DNA from: Clostridia bacterium
GTDB lineage: Bacteria; Bacillota_A; Clostridia; Christensenellales; Aristaeellaceae
DNA length: 64,000 bases
Reading direction: 5' to 3'
Assembly: GCA_025997215.1 (NCBI GenBank)
Contig: BNUH01000001.1
Coordinates: forward strand, 1-64,000
Of the stretch, positions 1-7,692 are shown piece after piece. The notes under the pieces are model-generated. The model saw only the letters and a list, made by a program, of their open reading frames with translations. It was not told the origin of the DNA and did no database searches. Made by a program: the position numbers and the translations under genes. Within the stretch, counting starts at the first letter, position 1; every line of letters starts with the position of its first letter.

Positions 1-382
1 GCACTGTTTCGGCAAGCATTTCTTCCAATACATCTTGAGTTATATGCAGTTTCCTGAACTTTGTCAAAAGACTTGAATGAATTACTTCGTCCTCCGGGTC
101 TAAGTCTAAAAAATATTTATAGGCCATGTTTACCCTTGCGTTTTGAACCAATTCCTCATCCGATAAATCGTCAATTTTCTTCAAAAACATGAGCTTGAAC
201 ATCATTTCTGGCTCTTTTGCGGGACGTCCAAAATGCTCGCAATAACTCTCCTTCAGCATTGGATTTACAAAACTGAAGTCTATATTCTCTTTGATTCTAC
301 GTAATAAATTATCCGTAGGAACTATTACATTATATAACCTTCGATATTCTGAAATCTTTATCTGTCCGTTATCTCTAAGCAT
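1..382 (-). mobile_element. IS1182-family transposase, N-terminal part (runs off window)
   Basis: The minus strand from ATG 382 to the window edge reads 127 codons without a stop. The product begins MLRDNGQIKISEYRRLYNVI and continues with segments typical of the DUF772 N-terminal domain of IS1182/IS5-group transposases: 'PTDNLLRRIKENIDFSFV', 'GRPAKEPEMMFKLMFLKK', 'NMAYKYFLDLDPED' and 'HSSLLTKFRK'. The catalytic DDE part lies outside the window. AGAGGAGG stands just upstream of the start. The region is much more AT-rich than the rest of the window, which fits a mobile element. Only the 5' half is visible, so it is unknown whether the element is intact. Confidence 0.85.
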
Positions 383-419
383 TTTAGCAACCTCCTCTTT
401 ATCTTGTTTCGATACTTCT

Positions 420-448
420 ATCATAACACAAAAACCGCCAAAGGTCAA
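420..448 (-). promoter_or_regulatory. Transposase promoter
   Basis: On the minus strand TTGACC (448-443), a 17-base spacer and TATGAT (425-420) form a sigma-A-like promoter about 40 bases ahead of the transposase start. It overlaps an imperfect inverted repeat at 430-465 (AAAAACCG and CGGTTTTT outer arms, CAAAG and CTTTG inner arms). That repeat may be a subterminal repeat of the element or a shield against read-through from outside. Confidence 0.55.
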
Positions 449-499
449 TGCTTTGACGGTTTTTTATGTTGCCTTTGCGAAGACTTTTTCAGCGACCTC

Positions 500-922
500 C
501 TTCCGGCCATCCTCTCGGCATGTTCGGTTGCGCTGAATGTTATATGCATATTCGCATTTATTGGGCCGCTTCAATATAGAGGCTTAGCGCTGGCGACGAG
601 CGTGAGTGGGATGGCGTCGATGGTAGCATATTATATATATTTGCGTAAAGAATTGGGATCATTAAGTATATATTCTATTAAAGAATGGTTGAAGCTCGGC
701 GCGGCCGTAATAGTTATGACGATAGTAGTATTGCTCGGGAGTATAATGCTGCCGCTCATGAGCGGATCGTATCTGACCTGCCTGGTATCGCTGGCAGGGC
801 TGGTCGGATTCGCTGTAATCGTCTACGCCGTGCTATTGCTGCTCCTCAAGACCGAGATAGCCGGGACTGTAATTGAGATGATCAAGAACAGGAAGGTGTC
901 GGAGATTAGGGCGGCTGGATAA
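500..922 (+). pseudogene. murJ: murJ (lipid II flippase) C-terminal fragment cut by the IS element
   Basis: The reading frame ending at 922 encodes four or five hydrophobic helices. It contains 'ILSACSVALNVICIFAFIG' and 'GLALATSVSGMASMVAYYIY', which match the late transmembrane region of the MurJ/MviN peptidoglycan lipid II flippase family (about 500 residues when complete). Only about 140 residues are left. Upstream of roughly position 500 the frame runs into IS sequence and has no plausible murJ start. The gene therefore looks disrupted by insertion or rearrangement, with its 5' part possibly beyond the element. The family call rests on a short fragment. Confidence 0.6.
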
Positions 923-971
923 AGCTATATTAGTTTATTATTACAAAATACATTTGTGAATTATGCCGATA

Positions 972-1001
972 TTGACACACCGACATTGGCCGGCATATAA
1001 T
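972..1001 (+). promoter_or_regulatory. Sigma-A promoter of the valS leader
   Basis: TTGACA at 972-977 and TATAAT at 996-1001 are separated by 18 bases. Transcription would begin near 1008, just ahead of the T-box leader. Confidence 0.75.
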
Positions 1002-1009
1002 TGTAAAAT

Positions 1010-1250
1010 AGGATCCGTAGACGAAGAGGAGTACGCGTATCAATCCCGATAGAGAAAGCGGGCCGTCGGCTGTAAGCCCGCTGCGGTTGGTTGGCGCAGA
1101 ATGTCGCTTCCGAGGATGCGGCTGAATTCATTAAGCCACGCGGGTTACGCCCGTTAACGCGTATTGAGAGCGTATTCTATTATGAATGCGTAATAAAGGT
1201 GGTACCACGGAGCCGCTCCGTCCTTTGGGACTGGGTGGTGTTTTTATGTT
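1010..1250 (+). promoter_or_regulatory. T-box leader controlling valS
   Basis: This leader has the order of a T-box riboswitch, which reads the charging of a tRNA and releases a terminator when uncharged tRNA binds. The stem I region starts near 1020 with an AGTA element at about 1030, followed by GAGAAAG and a GC-rich distal hairpin (1056-1082). A GTC valine codon at 1103-1105, followed by a GAG, sits where a specifier is expected. The T-box itself is AAAGGTGGTACCACGG at 1195-1210. Downstream, ACGGAG/CTCCGT and ACCAC/GTGGT can form competing stems before TTTTT at 1241-1245. The valine specifier agrees with the downstream gene. Exact pairings were made by eye. Confidence 0.88.
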
Positions 1251-1292
1251 TAAGAACTATTGTGACGAACTGTTTATGAGGAGGGCTAGATT

Positions 1293-3920
1293 ATGGAAAT
1301 GGAAAAGAATTACCAGCCGACGGAGATAGAGGCGCGGCTTTACAAAATCTGGGAGGATGGCGGCTACTTCAAGCCGAAGATCGACCCGGCCAAGAAGCCG
1401 TTCACGATCGTGATGCCGCCGCCCAACATCACCGGGCAGCTGCACATGGGCCACGCCATGTACACCATCCAGGATGTGCTCACGCGCTTCCACCGATTGC
1501 TGGGCGATCCGACGCTCTGGCTGCCCGGCACCGATCACGCGTCGATTGCCACCGAGGTGAAGATTCTCGATGCTATGCACGAGGAAGGCCTGTCGAAAGA
1601 GGACGTGGGCCGCGAGGGATTCCTCAAGCGCGCGTGGGCTTGGCGGGATGAGTACGGCGGCCGGATCGTGCGGCAGCTGCGGCGGCTGGGCGCATCCTGC
1701 GACTGGTCGCGCGAACGGTTCACGATGGACACCGGGTTAAGCGAAGCCGTCACCGAAGTATTCTGCAGGTTGTATGATAAGGGGCTAATATACCGTGCTG
1801 ATCGCATCATACAGTGGTGCCCGCAATGCCAGACGGCGTTGTCCGACGCCGAGGTGGAGTATGAGGAGCAGACGTCATTCTTATGGCATATCCGTTATCC
1901 TGGCATAGAGGGTGCGGATGTGATCGTCGCGACGACGCGCCCAGAGACGATGCTCGGCGACACGGGCGTGGCCGTCAACCCGAACGATCCACGCTACGCG
2001 GGCTTGGCGGGCAAGCATGTGCGCCTGCCCATCCTCAATCGGATCATCCCGGTGGTCGCGGATGAGTACGTCGATCCAGCCTTCGGCACGGGTTGTGTTA
2101 AGATGACGCCCGCGCACGACCCGAATGACTTCGAGGTGGCGCAGCGCCATGGCTTAGAAATATTACGAGTAATGAACTATGATGGCACCATGAACGAATT
2201 CGCCGGACCGTACGCGGGTCTAACTACGGAGGAGACACGCAAACAGGTTGTGGCCGAACTGGAACGGCTGGGCCTTCTGGTTAAGGTGGAGCCATATACC
2301 CACAACGTCGGGACGTGTGAACGCCGCGGGCATACGGTCGAGCCGATCACATCGCTGCAATGGTTCGTGAAGATGAAGCCGCTGGCCGAACCCGCCCTCG
2401 AGGTCGTCCGCACAGGCAAGACGCAGTTCGTGCCGGAGCGGTTCATGCAGACGTATTACAACTGGATGGAGAATATCCGCGACTGGTGTGTATCGCGTCA
2501 GTTGTGGTGGGGGCACAGAATTCCGGCGTACTACTGCGACGAATGCGGCACGATGGTGGTGGCGCGCTCAAAGCCCGAGCGGTGCGAATCGTGCGGATCG
2601 ACGGAGCTTCGGCAGGATGAGGATGTGCTGGATACGTGGTTTTCTTCAGCGTTATGGCCGTTTTCAACGCTGGGATGGCCGCAGGATACCGAGGACCTGC
2701 GCTACTTTTACCCGACGAGCGTGCTAGTGACCGCTTATGATATCATATTCTTCTGGGTCGCCCGGATGATATTCTCCGGCATCGATCAGATGGGCGAGAC
2801 GCCCTTCCACACCGTGCTCATCCACGGGTTGGTGCGCGACGCGCATGGCGCAAAGATGTCGAAATCTGCGGGCAACGGCATCGATCCGCAGGAGATCATT
2901 GACCAATACGGCGCGGACGCGCTGCGCTGGTCGCTGATTATGGGCGTTTCGCCAGGCAACGACCTGCGGTTTTCAGCGGAGAAGTCAGAGGCGGCGCGCA
3001 ACTTCGCCAACAAACTGTGGAACGCCGCGCGCTTCGTGAATTTAAACTTAGGCGACAAGCCTGCATCCATTGAGGGCTTCAAGCTGGAATTGGCGGATAA
3101 GTGGATTCTCACACGGTATGGCGAGACAGTGCGCGAGGTGACGCGGCGTCTGCGGGAATACGACCTGGGCCTGGCGGCGCAAGCGTTGTATGAATTCACG
3201 TGGAACGCGTTCTGCGACTGGACGATCGAGCTGTCCAAACCCGCGCTATTTGGCGACGACATCGCAGCCAAGGAAAAAGCGCGCGCAATAATGGCGTTTC
3301 TGTTGGATGGGCTGCTGAAGCTGCTGCATCCGTTCATGCCTTTCATCACGGAGGAGATTTACGGATTGCTGCCGCTGCCGGGCAAACATGGGCTGCTGAT
3401 CGAGGCGGAGTGGCCGACAGCCGATGACAGCCTGAACTTCCCAGAGGAAGCGGCGCGGATGGAAGGCGTGATCGATATAGTACGGACGGTACGCGCGTTG
3501 CGGTTGGAACGCGGCGTGGCACCCGGCCACAAGGCGCGGCTGGATCTGCTGCCCGCCGAGGGTTGGAGCGGCGCGCTGACGGAGGCCGCACCCATATTCG
3601 AGCGGCTGGCTGGCGCTCAATCGGTGCGGATACTGTCGAGCAATGACGAAGCGCCGCCTCAATCGGCCAAGGCGGTGACAGCGGTGGCGCAGATATTTAT
3701 CCCGTTGGGAGAATTGGTAGATATTGCCAAGGAACGCGCACGCCTCACCAAGGCGTTGGCTCAGGTTCGTCAGGAGATAGAGCGCAGTGAGGCCAAACTT
3801 AACAACCCAGGGTTCACAAGCAAAGCTCCGGCGGCGTTGATTGAGGATGAGCGCCAGAAGCTTCAGACCCGCCGCGCGATGCTCCAGACATTGGAGGCTC
3901 AAGCCGCGTCGTTGGGTTAA
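1293..3920 (+). CDS. valS: Valyl-tRNA synthetase
   Basis: Cytoplasmic class I aminoacyl-tRNA synthetase that charges tRNA-Val and edits threonine. The 875-residue product has the normal length. Visible marks are the HIGH-type motif in 'PPPNITGQLHMGHAM' (about residues 46-60), the editing domain with 'TTRPETMLGDTGVAVNP' and the KMSKS motif in 'HGAKMSKSAGNGIDP' (about 520-535). A C-terminal arginine- and glutamate-rich coiled coil (last 65 residues) contacts tRNA in this family. A zinc-type CxxC pair is present ('YYCDECG', 'RCESCG'). GAGGAGGG precedes the ATG. The T-box leader upstream ties expression to valine-tRNA supply. Confidence 0.97.
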   Translation: MEMEKNYQPTEIEARLYKIWEDGGYFKPKIDPAKKPFTIVMPPPNITGQLHMGHAMYTIQDVLTRFHRLLGDPTLWLPGTDHASIATEVKILDAMHEEGLSKEDVGREGFLKRAWAWRDEYGGRIVRQLRRLGASCDWSRERFTMDTGLSEAVTEVFCRLYDKGLIYRADRIIQWCPQCQTALSDAEVEYEEQTSFLWHIRYPGIEGADVIVATTRPETMLGDTGVAVNPNDPRYAGLAGKHVRLPILNRIIPVVADEYVDPAFGTGCVKMTPAHDPNDFEVAQRHGLEILRVMNYDGTMNEFAGPYAGLTTEETRKQVVAELERLGLLVKVEPYTHNVGTCERRGHTVEPITSLQWFVKMKPLAEPALEVVRTGKTQFVPERFMQTYYNWMENIRDWCVSRQLWWGHRIPAYYCDECGTMVVARSKPERCESCGSTELRQDEDVLDTWFSSALWPFSTLGWPQDTEDLRYFYPTSVLVTAYDIIFFWVARMIFSGIDQMGETPFHTVLIHGLVRDAHGAKMSKSAGNGIDPQEIIDQYGADALRWSLIMGVSPGNDLRFSAEKSEAARNFANKLWNAARFVNLNLGDKPASIEGFKLELADKWILTRYGETVREVTRRLREYDLGLAAQALYEFTWNAFCDWTIELSKPALFGDDIAAKEKARAIMAFLLDGLLKLLHPFMPFITEEIYGLLPLPGKHGLLIEAEWPTADDSLNFPEEAARMEGVIDIVRTVRALRLERGVAPGHKARLDLLPAEGWSGALTEAAPIFERLAGAQSVRILSSNDEAPPQSAKAVTAVAQIFIPLGELVDIAKERARLTKALAQVRQEIERSEAKLNNPGFTSKAPAALIEDERQKLQTRRAMLQTLEAQAASLG

Positions 3921-3942
3921 CGTTTTAGGAATTCAACAAAAT

Positions 3943-3965
3943 GGGGCGGATAATAAATCCGCCCC
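3943..3965. terminator. Bidirectional terminator between valS and mgtC
   Basis: GGGGCGGAT (3943-3951) and ATCCGCCCC (3957-3965) form a perfect 9-base-pair stem with a 5-base loop. Short T-rich runs follow on both sides, so it can end the convergent valS and mgtC transcripts. Confidence 0.85.
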
Positions 3966-3975
3966 GTAGTTATTT

Positions 3976-4650
3976 TCAATCGTCATTCATCTTAACGCTC
4001 AACATGCCGTCCATGCCCAGCGCCTCCTGGAAGAACGACTCGAAATCAAAGTGCGCCGGGAATTCCAGCGAATACACATGTGTGCATTCGGTGTGATTCT
4101 CATGACGCATCGCGGTATAGTTAACGCTCAACACGCGCAGATGGTGTTGACCCAACAATTCCTTTATGTTATCAGACATATCCGCGCAGTGCAAGAATGT
4201 CAGCTCCACGCTGTGATGCTCCTTGACGGGCAGCATGCGCCGGATCATTGTGAGCACTAGCAGTGTGGAGCTGGCCCCTATCAAGCAGATTTCGATGTAC
4301 CCATACCCGGCCGCGATGCCCAGGCACGCGACCGTCCAGAGCGAGGCCGCGGTCGTCAGCCCCGTGATGCTGTGCTTGTGCACCAATATCGTTCCGGCGC
4401 CAAGGAAGCCGATGCCGCTGATCACCTGCGCCGTCATCCGCCCCACGGATACATTCACCGCGCCGATGCTCATCGTCGCGATGAAATCCGTGTTGCTGGA
4501 TTCGATCAGCGCGACGATCGCCGCGCCAAGGCCGACGAGGATATGCGTGCGCAATCCAGCCGGGCGGTTGTGATGCTCGCGCTCGAACCCGACGACGCCT
4601 CCGGCGAAAACGGCCAGCGCGATGCGCAGTATCATGTTGATGATATTCAT
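3976..4650 (-). CDS. MgtC/SapB family membrane protein
   Basis: The 224-residue protein has about four to five N-terminal membrane helices with the MgtC signature regions: 'GGVVGFEREHHNRPAGLRTH' near residue 17, 'GIGFLGAGTIL' near 80 and 'GLTTAASLWTVACLGIAAGYG' near 100. A soluble C-terminal domain of about 70 residues resembles the ACT-like domain of MgtC. Family members influence magnesium homeostasis or inhibit F-type ATPase in pathogens; in free-living Firmicutes the role is unclear. The start overlaps the stop of the upstream nitroreductase gene (ATGA), so the two are translationally coupled. Confidence 0.88.
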   Translation of the reverse strand: MNIINMILRIALAVFAGGVVGFEREHHNRPAGLRTHILVGLGAAIVALIESSNTDFIATMSIGAVNVSVGRMTAQVISGIGFLGAGTILVHKHSITGLTTAASLWTVACLGIAAGYGYIEICLIGASSTLLVLTMIRRMLPVKEHHSVELTFLHCADMSDNIKELLGQHHLRVLSVNYTAMRHENHTECTHVYSLEFPAHFDFESFFQEALGMDGMLSVKMNDD

Positions 4651-5225
4651 GGGATGTAGGATATCTTGCTCAGGTCCGGTTCATGCGGCTTACCGCCTGG
4701 ATTCTCGGCGTAACCAAGCAGCACCGCGATCCCCAGTTCATAACCTTCCGGGAATCCCAGACGTTGTTTGAATTCCGCGCCGCGTTCACCGTTAAACGAG
4801 AACGCTGCAAGGCCGCATATCAGGCTGTCGATGTTAAGCCCAGCCGCCGCGAGCGCGATATTTTCCGATACAATGCCGCAGTCGAAGTATTCCGCGCCGG
4901 GGGGATTGCCCGTCTTAATCGGGACGATTATCATACACGGGGCGTTGTAGTATAGCTTGCCGCCGCGCGACATTATACGATCATAAGCGGTCTTGTCGGG
5001 GTACACGGCGAGATTCTTCATGCCTTCGGCTTCGAGGTCGGCCAGCAGAGACGGGTTCGTGACGACGACAATGCGCCAGAGTTGGCGGTTCATACCGCTG
5101 GGGCTGGCGGCTGCGGCCAGCGCGATCGTCTGAAGGTCAGCTTGCGAGGGCGCTTTGCTGATGAACGCGCGGCAGGAGTAACGGGTCATGATGGCTTGAA
5201 TGGTATCGATTCTGGTTGTATCCAT
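4647..5225 (-). CDS. Nitroreductase family FMN-dependent oxidoreductase
   Basis: The 192-residue protein opens with 'IQAIMTRYSCRAFISKAP', the usual R-(S/C)-x-R-x-F/Y start of nitroreductases that contacts FMN phosphate. 'AAAASPSGMNRQLWRIVVV' follows (family consensus A.SA.N.QPW), and near the C-terminus comes 'LGFPEGYELGIAVLLGYAE' (G.P....p.....lGy). Such enzymes reduce quinones, nitro compounds or flavins with NAD(P)H; the substrate cannot be deduced. AAGGAGG precedes the ATG. It is the first gene of a two-gene operon with mgtC. Confidence 0.9.
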   Translation of the reverse strand: MDTTRIDTIQAIMTRYSCRAFISKAPSQADLQTIALAAAASPSGMNRQLWRIVVVTNPSLLADLEAEGMKNLAVYPDKTAYDRIMSRGGKLYYNAPCMIIVPIKTGNPPGAEYFDCGIVSENIALAAAGLNIDSLICGLAAFSFNGERGAEFKQRLGFPEGYELGIAVLLGYAENPGGKPHEPDLSKISYIP

Positions 5226-5253
5226 GGCTGCCTCCTTGTTGTTGATTATGTGT

Positions 5254-5282
5254 ATTGTAATCCATTTGAGTAAGCGTTACAA
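5254..5282 (-). promoter_or_regulatory. Promoter of the nitroreductase-mgtC operon
   Basis: On the minus strand TTGTAA (5282-5277), a 17-base spacer and TACAAT (5259-5254) lie about 30 bases ahead of the nitroreductase start. A TATAAT on the plus strand at 5295-5300 could serve the divergent SDR gene but lacks a good -35. Confidence 0.65.
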
Positions 5283-5326
5283 TACCATCGGCAGTATAAT
5301 CAGCAGAATTGTTATAGGAGGCGCGT

Positions 5327-6088
5327 ATGGATATACGGTTTGACGGCAAGACGGTGCTGGTGACGGGTGGTACGAGCGACCTGGGCCGCGTTATGGTGCG
5401 GCAGTTCGCAAAAAGCGGCGCGAATGTCGCCATTCATTATCTGAAAAACAAGGTTATGGCGGAATCATTGTTATCCGAGGTTCAATCCGCAGGCGTTAAA
5501 GGCATGATCGTCCAGGCGAACATAACCCAACAGGCGGACGTTTTGGCCATGCGCGATGCCGTCGCAAACGGGTTGGGTATGCCGCAGATTATCGTCAACA
5601 ATGCCGTCAGCCAGTACCCTTGGAAGCATATCCTCGACCAACCGCTTGAGGATTTCGCCGACCAGTTCAGGACGTGCACCATGCATAATGTGCTGATGGC
5701 CAAGGCGTTCCTGCCGGATATGATCGAAAAAAAGTACGGGCGGTTCATTGGCATTAACACGGAATGCTCAATGCTATGCGCGGCCGGGTCCGGCGCGTAT
5801 GCAGCAGCCAAGCGCGGCATGGACGGCATATACCGCACGCTGGCCAAGGAGATCGGTTACAGCGGCGTGACGGTGAATCAGGTTGCGCCGGGCTGGATGA
5901 TCTCCGACCGGGATCGGGCGAACGGCACTGAGCATCCGCCGGAGACCGAGGCCAAGATTCCGCTGAAGCGTCGCGGTGAGGATATCGAGATAGCTAATGC
6001 GGCGCTGTTCCTCGCGTCGGATTTTGCGGGGTACATTACGGGCGCGTACATCCCTGTCTGTGGCGGGAATGTGATGCCGGGGATTTAG
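5327..6088 (+). CDS. Short-chain dehydrogenase/reductase (FabG-like)
   Basis: A 253-residue Rossmann-fold oxidoreductase. The nucleotide-binding loop is 'TGGTSDLGR' (residues 13-21), the catalytic 'YAAAK' lies near residue 163 and the C-terminal 'ITGAYIPVCGG' matches the classical SDR ending (ITGQ..xVDGG). Two family marks are changed. The NNAG motif reads NNAV, and the position 13 residues before the catalytic Tyr, normally Ser, is Thr in 'NTECS', so catalysis may rely on a shifted Ser or on Thr. AGGAGG precedes the ATG. The gene stands alone between a divergent operon and a terminator. The substrate is unknown; general SDR rather than a confirmed fatty-acid FabG. Confidence 0.85.
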   Translation: MDIRFDGKTVLVTGGTSDLGRVMVRQFAKSGANVAIHYLKNKVMAESLLSEVQSAGVKGMIVQANITQQADVLAMRDAVANGLGMPQIIVNNAVSQYPWKHILDQPLEDFADQFRTCTMHNVLMAKAFLPDMIEKKYGRFIGINTECSMLCAAGSGAYAAAKRGMDGIYRTLAKEIGYSGVTVNQVAPGWMISDRDRANGTEHPPETEAKIPLKRRGEDIEIANAALFLASDFAGYITGAYIPVCGGNVMPGI

Positions 6089-6094
6089 ACGTTA

Positions 6095-6128
6095 ACAAAC
6101 CCCACCGCTTGCAGTCGGTGGGGTTTGT
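6095..6128. terminator. Bidirectional terminator between the SDR gene and the uracil permease
   Basis: ACAAACCCCACCG (6095-6107) pairs perfectly with CGGTGGGGTTTGT (6116-6128) around an 8-base loop. The A/T ends of the 13-base-pair stem give T-tracts in both directions. Confidence 0.88.
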
Positions 6129-6143
6129 CGTATTATGAATTGA

Positions 6144-7523
6144 TCACGCCGTTTTCCTGTTAACCGACAACACCAGATTCAGAATAATCCCGAACAGCGC
6201 GGCGGTGGCGATGGCCGGCAGCTGCGCGCCGAACACGGGTATCATCCCATTCGGGAAGCCGAACGATCCGCCGATGCCGATGATCAGGATCGTCGCGATG
6301 ACGGCTAGATTCCGTGCGTCGAACATGTCCACGGCTTTGTTGATCATGATCGCTATGCCCTGCGCCGCGATCACGCCGAACAGGAACACGCACGCGCCGT
6401 TGATGACCGCCGAGGGCACCGTGTTGATTATGTTGGATAACGGCCGCACGAACGACAGCAGTATGGATATGACCGCCGCGACCGCCAGCATTACGACAGA
6501 AAAGTTGTGGGTGATGGCCATCGTCGAGATGTTTTCGCCATAATTCGTACCGGCCGGGCCGCCGAACAGCGACGCTACGATGTCGCCTATGCCGTCGCCG
6601 ATCAGGTTCAGGCCCAGCTTGTCGGCGATATTGTACTTGCCCTTGCCCTTGCGCTTGGACAAATCGTTGACATATATATCCAGCTGGAACAGATGGGCCG
6701 TGGATTCCGGTATGGTGGCGATGGCTATAGGCATGATCGCCAGCACCGCCGTACCGCTGACCTTGGGTAGTGTGAAGTGGGGCGCCGCGATAATCGCACC
6801 GCTGAATACGCCCGAAAAATCAATCAATCCCAGCGGGATGCTGACCACATACCCGACCAGAATGCCCAGCAGTATGGGCAGCTGGCTCCACACGCCTTTC
6901 AAGTATACCGAGAAGATTATAGTCGACAGCAGTGTCACCAGCGCCGCGACCCACATCCGCGTCGAGGCTGCGCTCAATATGCCGCGCGTATAGATGGCAT
7001 CCGACACAACTCCCACTTGTGATGATGAGAATCCGGCTACACTAGTCATGGCCGTGCCTGCCAGCGACAGTCCGATTACCAGCGCGATGGATCCGGTAAT
7101 TGTGGGCGGCAGCACCTTCTCAATGGATTCGATGCCGAATCTGGATACTATCAATCCCGCCACGATCGATACCAAACCCGAGCAGATTATACCGAACTGC
7201 GCCTGGCTGATCAGCAAATCCGGTGCAATCTGGCCGAAGTTGGTTGCGCCCGTTATCCCCACGATTGCCGCTATGTATGAGAAGCTGGAGCCGTAATACA
7301 GCGGAATCTTCCCCTGAGTGACGAGCAGGAAGGCCAGCGTCGCCAGTCCGCTGGCGAATATCGTCGTCGATACGTGGAAGCCGGTCAGCAGCGCGACGGT
7401 CACCGTCGCCGGGAACATGACCAGCACCTGCTGGAAAGCGAAGAGTATCAGCTTACCAATCGACGGGGTTTCGTCCGGCAGATAACCAATCACAGCGGGG
7501 CTTCCGTTGGCACGGGTACTCAT
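6144..7523 (-). CDS. uraA: Uracil/xanthine permease (nucleobase:cation symporter-2 family)
   Basis: A 459-residue integral membrane protein with about 12-14 hydrophobic segments. 'GKLILFAFQQVLVMFPATVTVALLTG' at the N-terminus and the conserved 'IATIPESTAHL' (family consensus with the substrate-binding Glu) place it in the UraA/NCS2 family. 'FGGPAGTNYGENISTMAIT' matches the second substrate motif. It imports uracil or a related base with protons. The frame stays open to 7871, but the ATG at 7523 has GGGGAGG at a good distance and the extra N-terminus is an antisense shadow of oppA. It has its own promoter and a small hairpin in its leader. Confidence 0.9.
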   Translation of the reverse strand: MSTRANGSPAVIGYLPDETPSIGKLILFAFQQVLVMFPATVTVALLTGFHVSTTIFASGLATLAFLLVTQGKIPLYYGSSFSYIAAIVGITGATNFGQIAPDLLISQAQFGIICSGLVSIVAGLIVSRFGIESIEKVLPPTITGSIALVIGLSLAGTAMTSVAGFSSSQVGVVSDAIYTRGILSAASTRMWVAALVTLLSTIIFSVYLKGVWSQLPILLGILVGYVVSIPLGLIDFSGVFSGAIIAAPHFTLPKVSGTAVLAIMPIAIATIPESTAHLFQLDIYVNDLSKRKGKGKYNIADKLGLNLIGDGIGDIVASLFGGPAGTNYGENISTMAITHNFSVVMLAVAAVISILLSFVRPLSNIINTVPSAVINGACVFLFGVIAAQGIAIMINKAVDMFDARNLAVIATILIIGIGGSFGFPNGMIPVFGAQLPAIATAALFGIILNLVLSVNRKTA

Positions 7524-7575
7524 GAAAAACCCACCTCCCCATAATATAGAGCGACGGCTTGTCGGCTCGTGGGAT

Positions 7576-7604
7576 ATTATAGAGAATCGGGCGGATAATT
7601 GCAA
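7576..7604 (-). promoter_or_regulatory. Sigma-A promoter of the uracil permease gene
   Basis: TTGCAA (7604-7599), 17 bases and TATAAT (7581-7576) on the minus strand. Between it and the ribosome binding site a small inverted repeat (GAGC..GAC / GTC.GGCTC, 7548-7568) could form a leader hairpin. No PyrR-box sequence was recognised. Confidence 0.8.
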
Positions 7605-7652
7605 CGCCGCATGCCAATAAACGCGCGAAAACGTGAAAAGAAAAACGAAAGA

Positions 7653-7676
7653 GGGCCTCCGCGCAAGCGGAGGCCC
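7653..7676 (-). terminator. Terminator of the opp operon 1
   Basis: GGGCCTCCGC (7653-7662) and GCGGAGGCCC (7667-7676) form a perfect 10-base-pair stem with a GCAA tetraloop. On the minus strand it is followed by TCTTTCGTTTTTC. It lies 16 bases after the oppA stop. Confidence 0.9.
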
Positions 7677-7692
7677 TTCATCACCGCACTCC

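Noticed and set aside
1091..1279. Open frame inside the valS leader
   Set aside because: It overlaps the T-box structure completely and has no protein-like features.
3246..3902. Long minus-strand open frame opposite valS
   Set aside because: It is a composition shadow of a clear synthetase gene on the plus strand; several similar shadows occur over addB, rimO and fusA-like genes.
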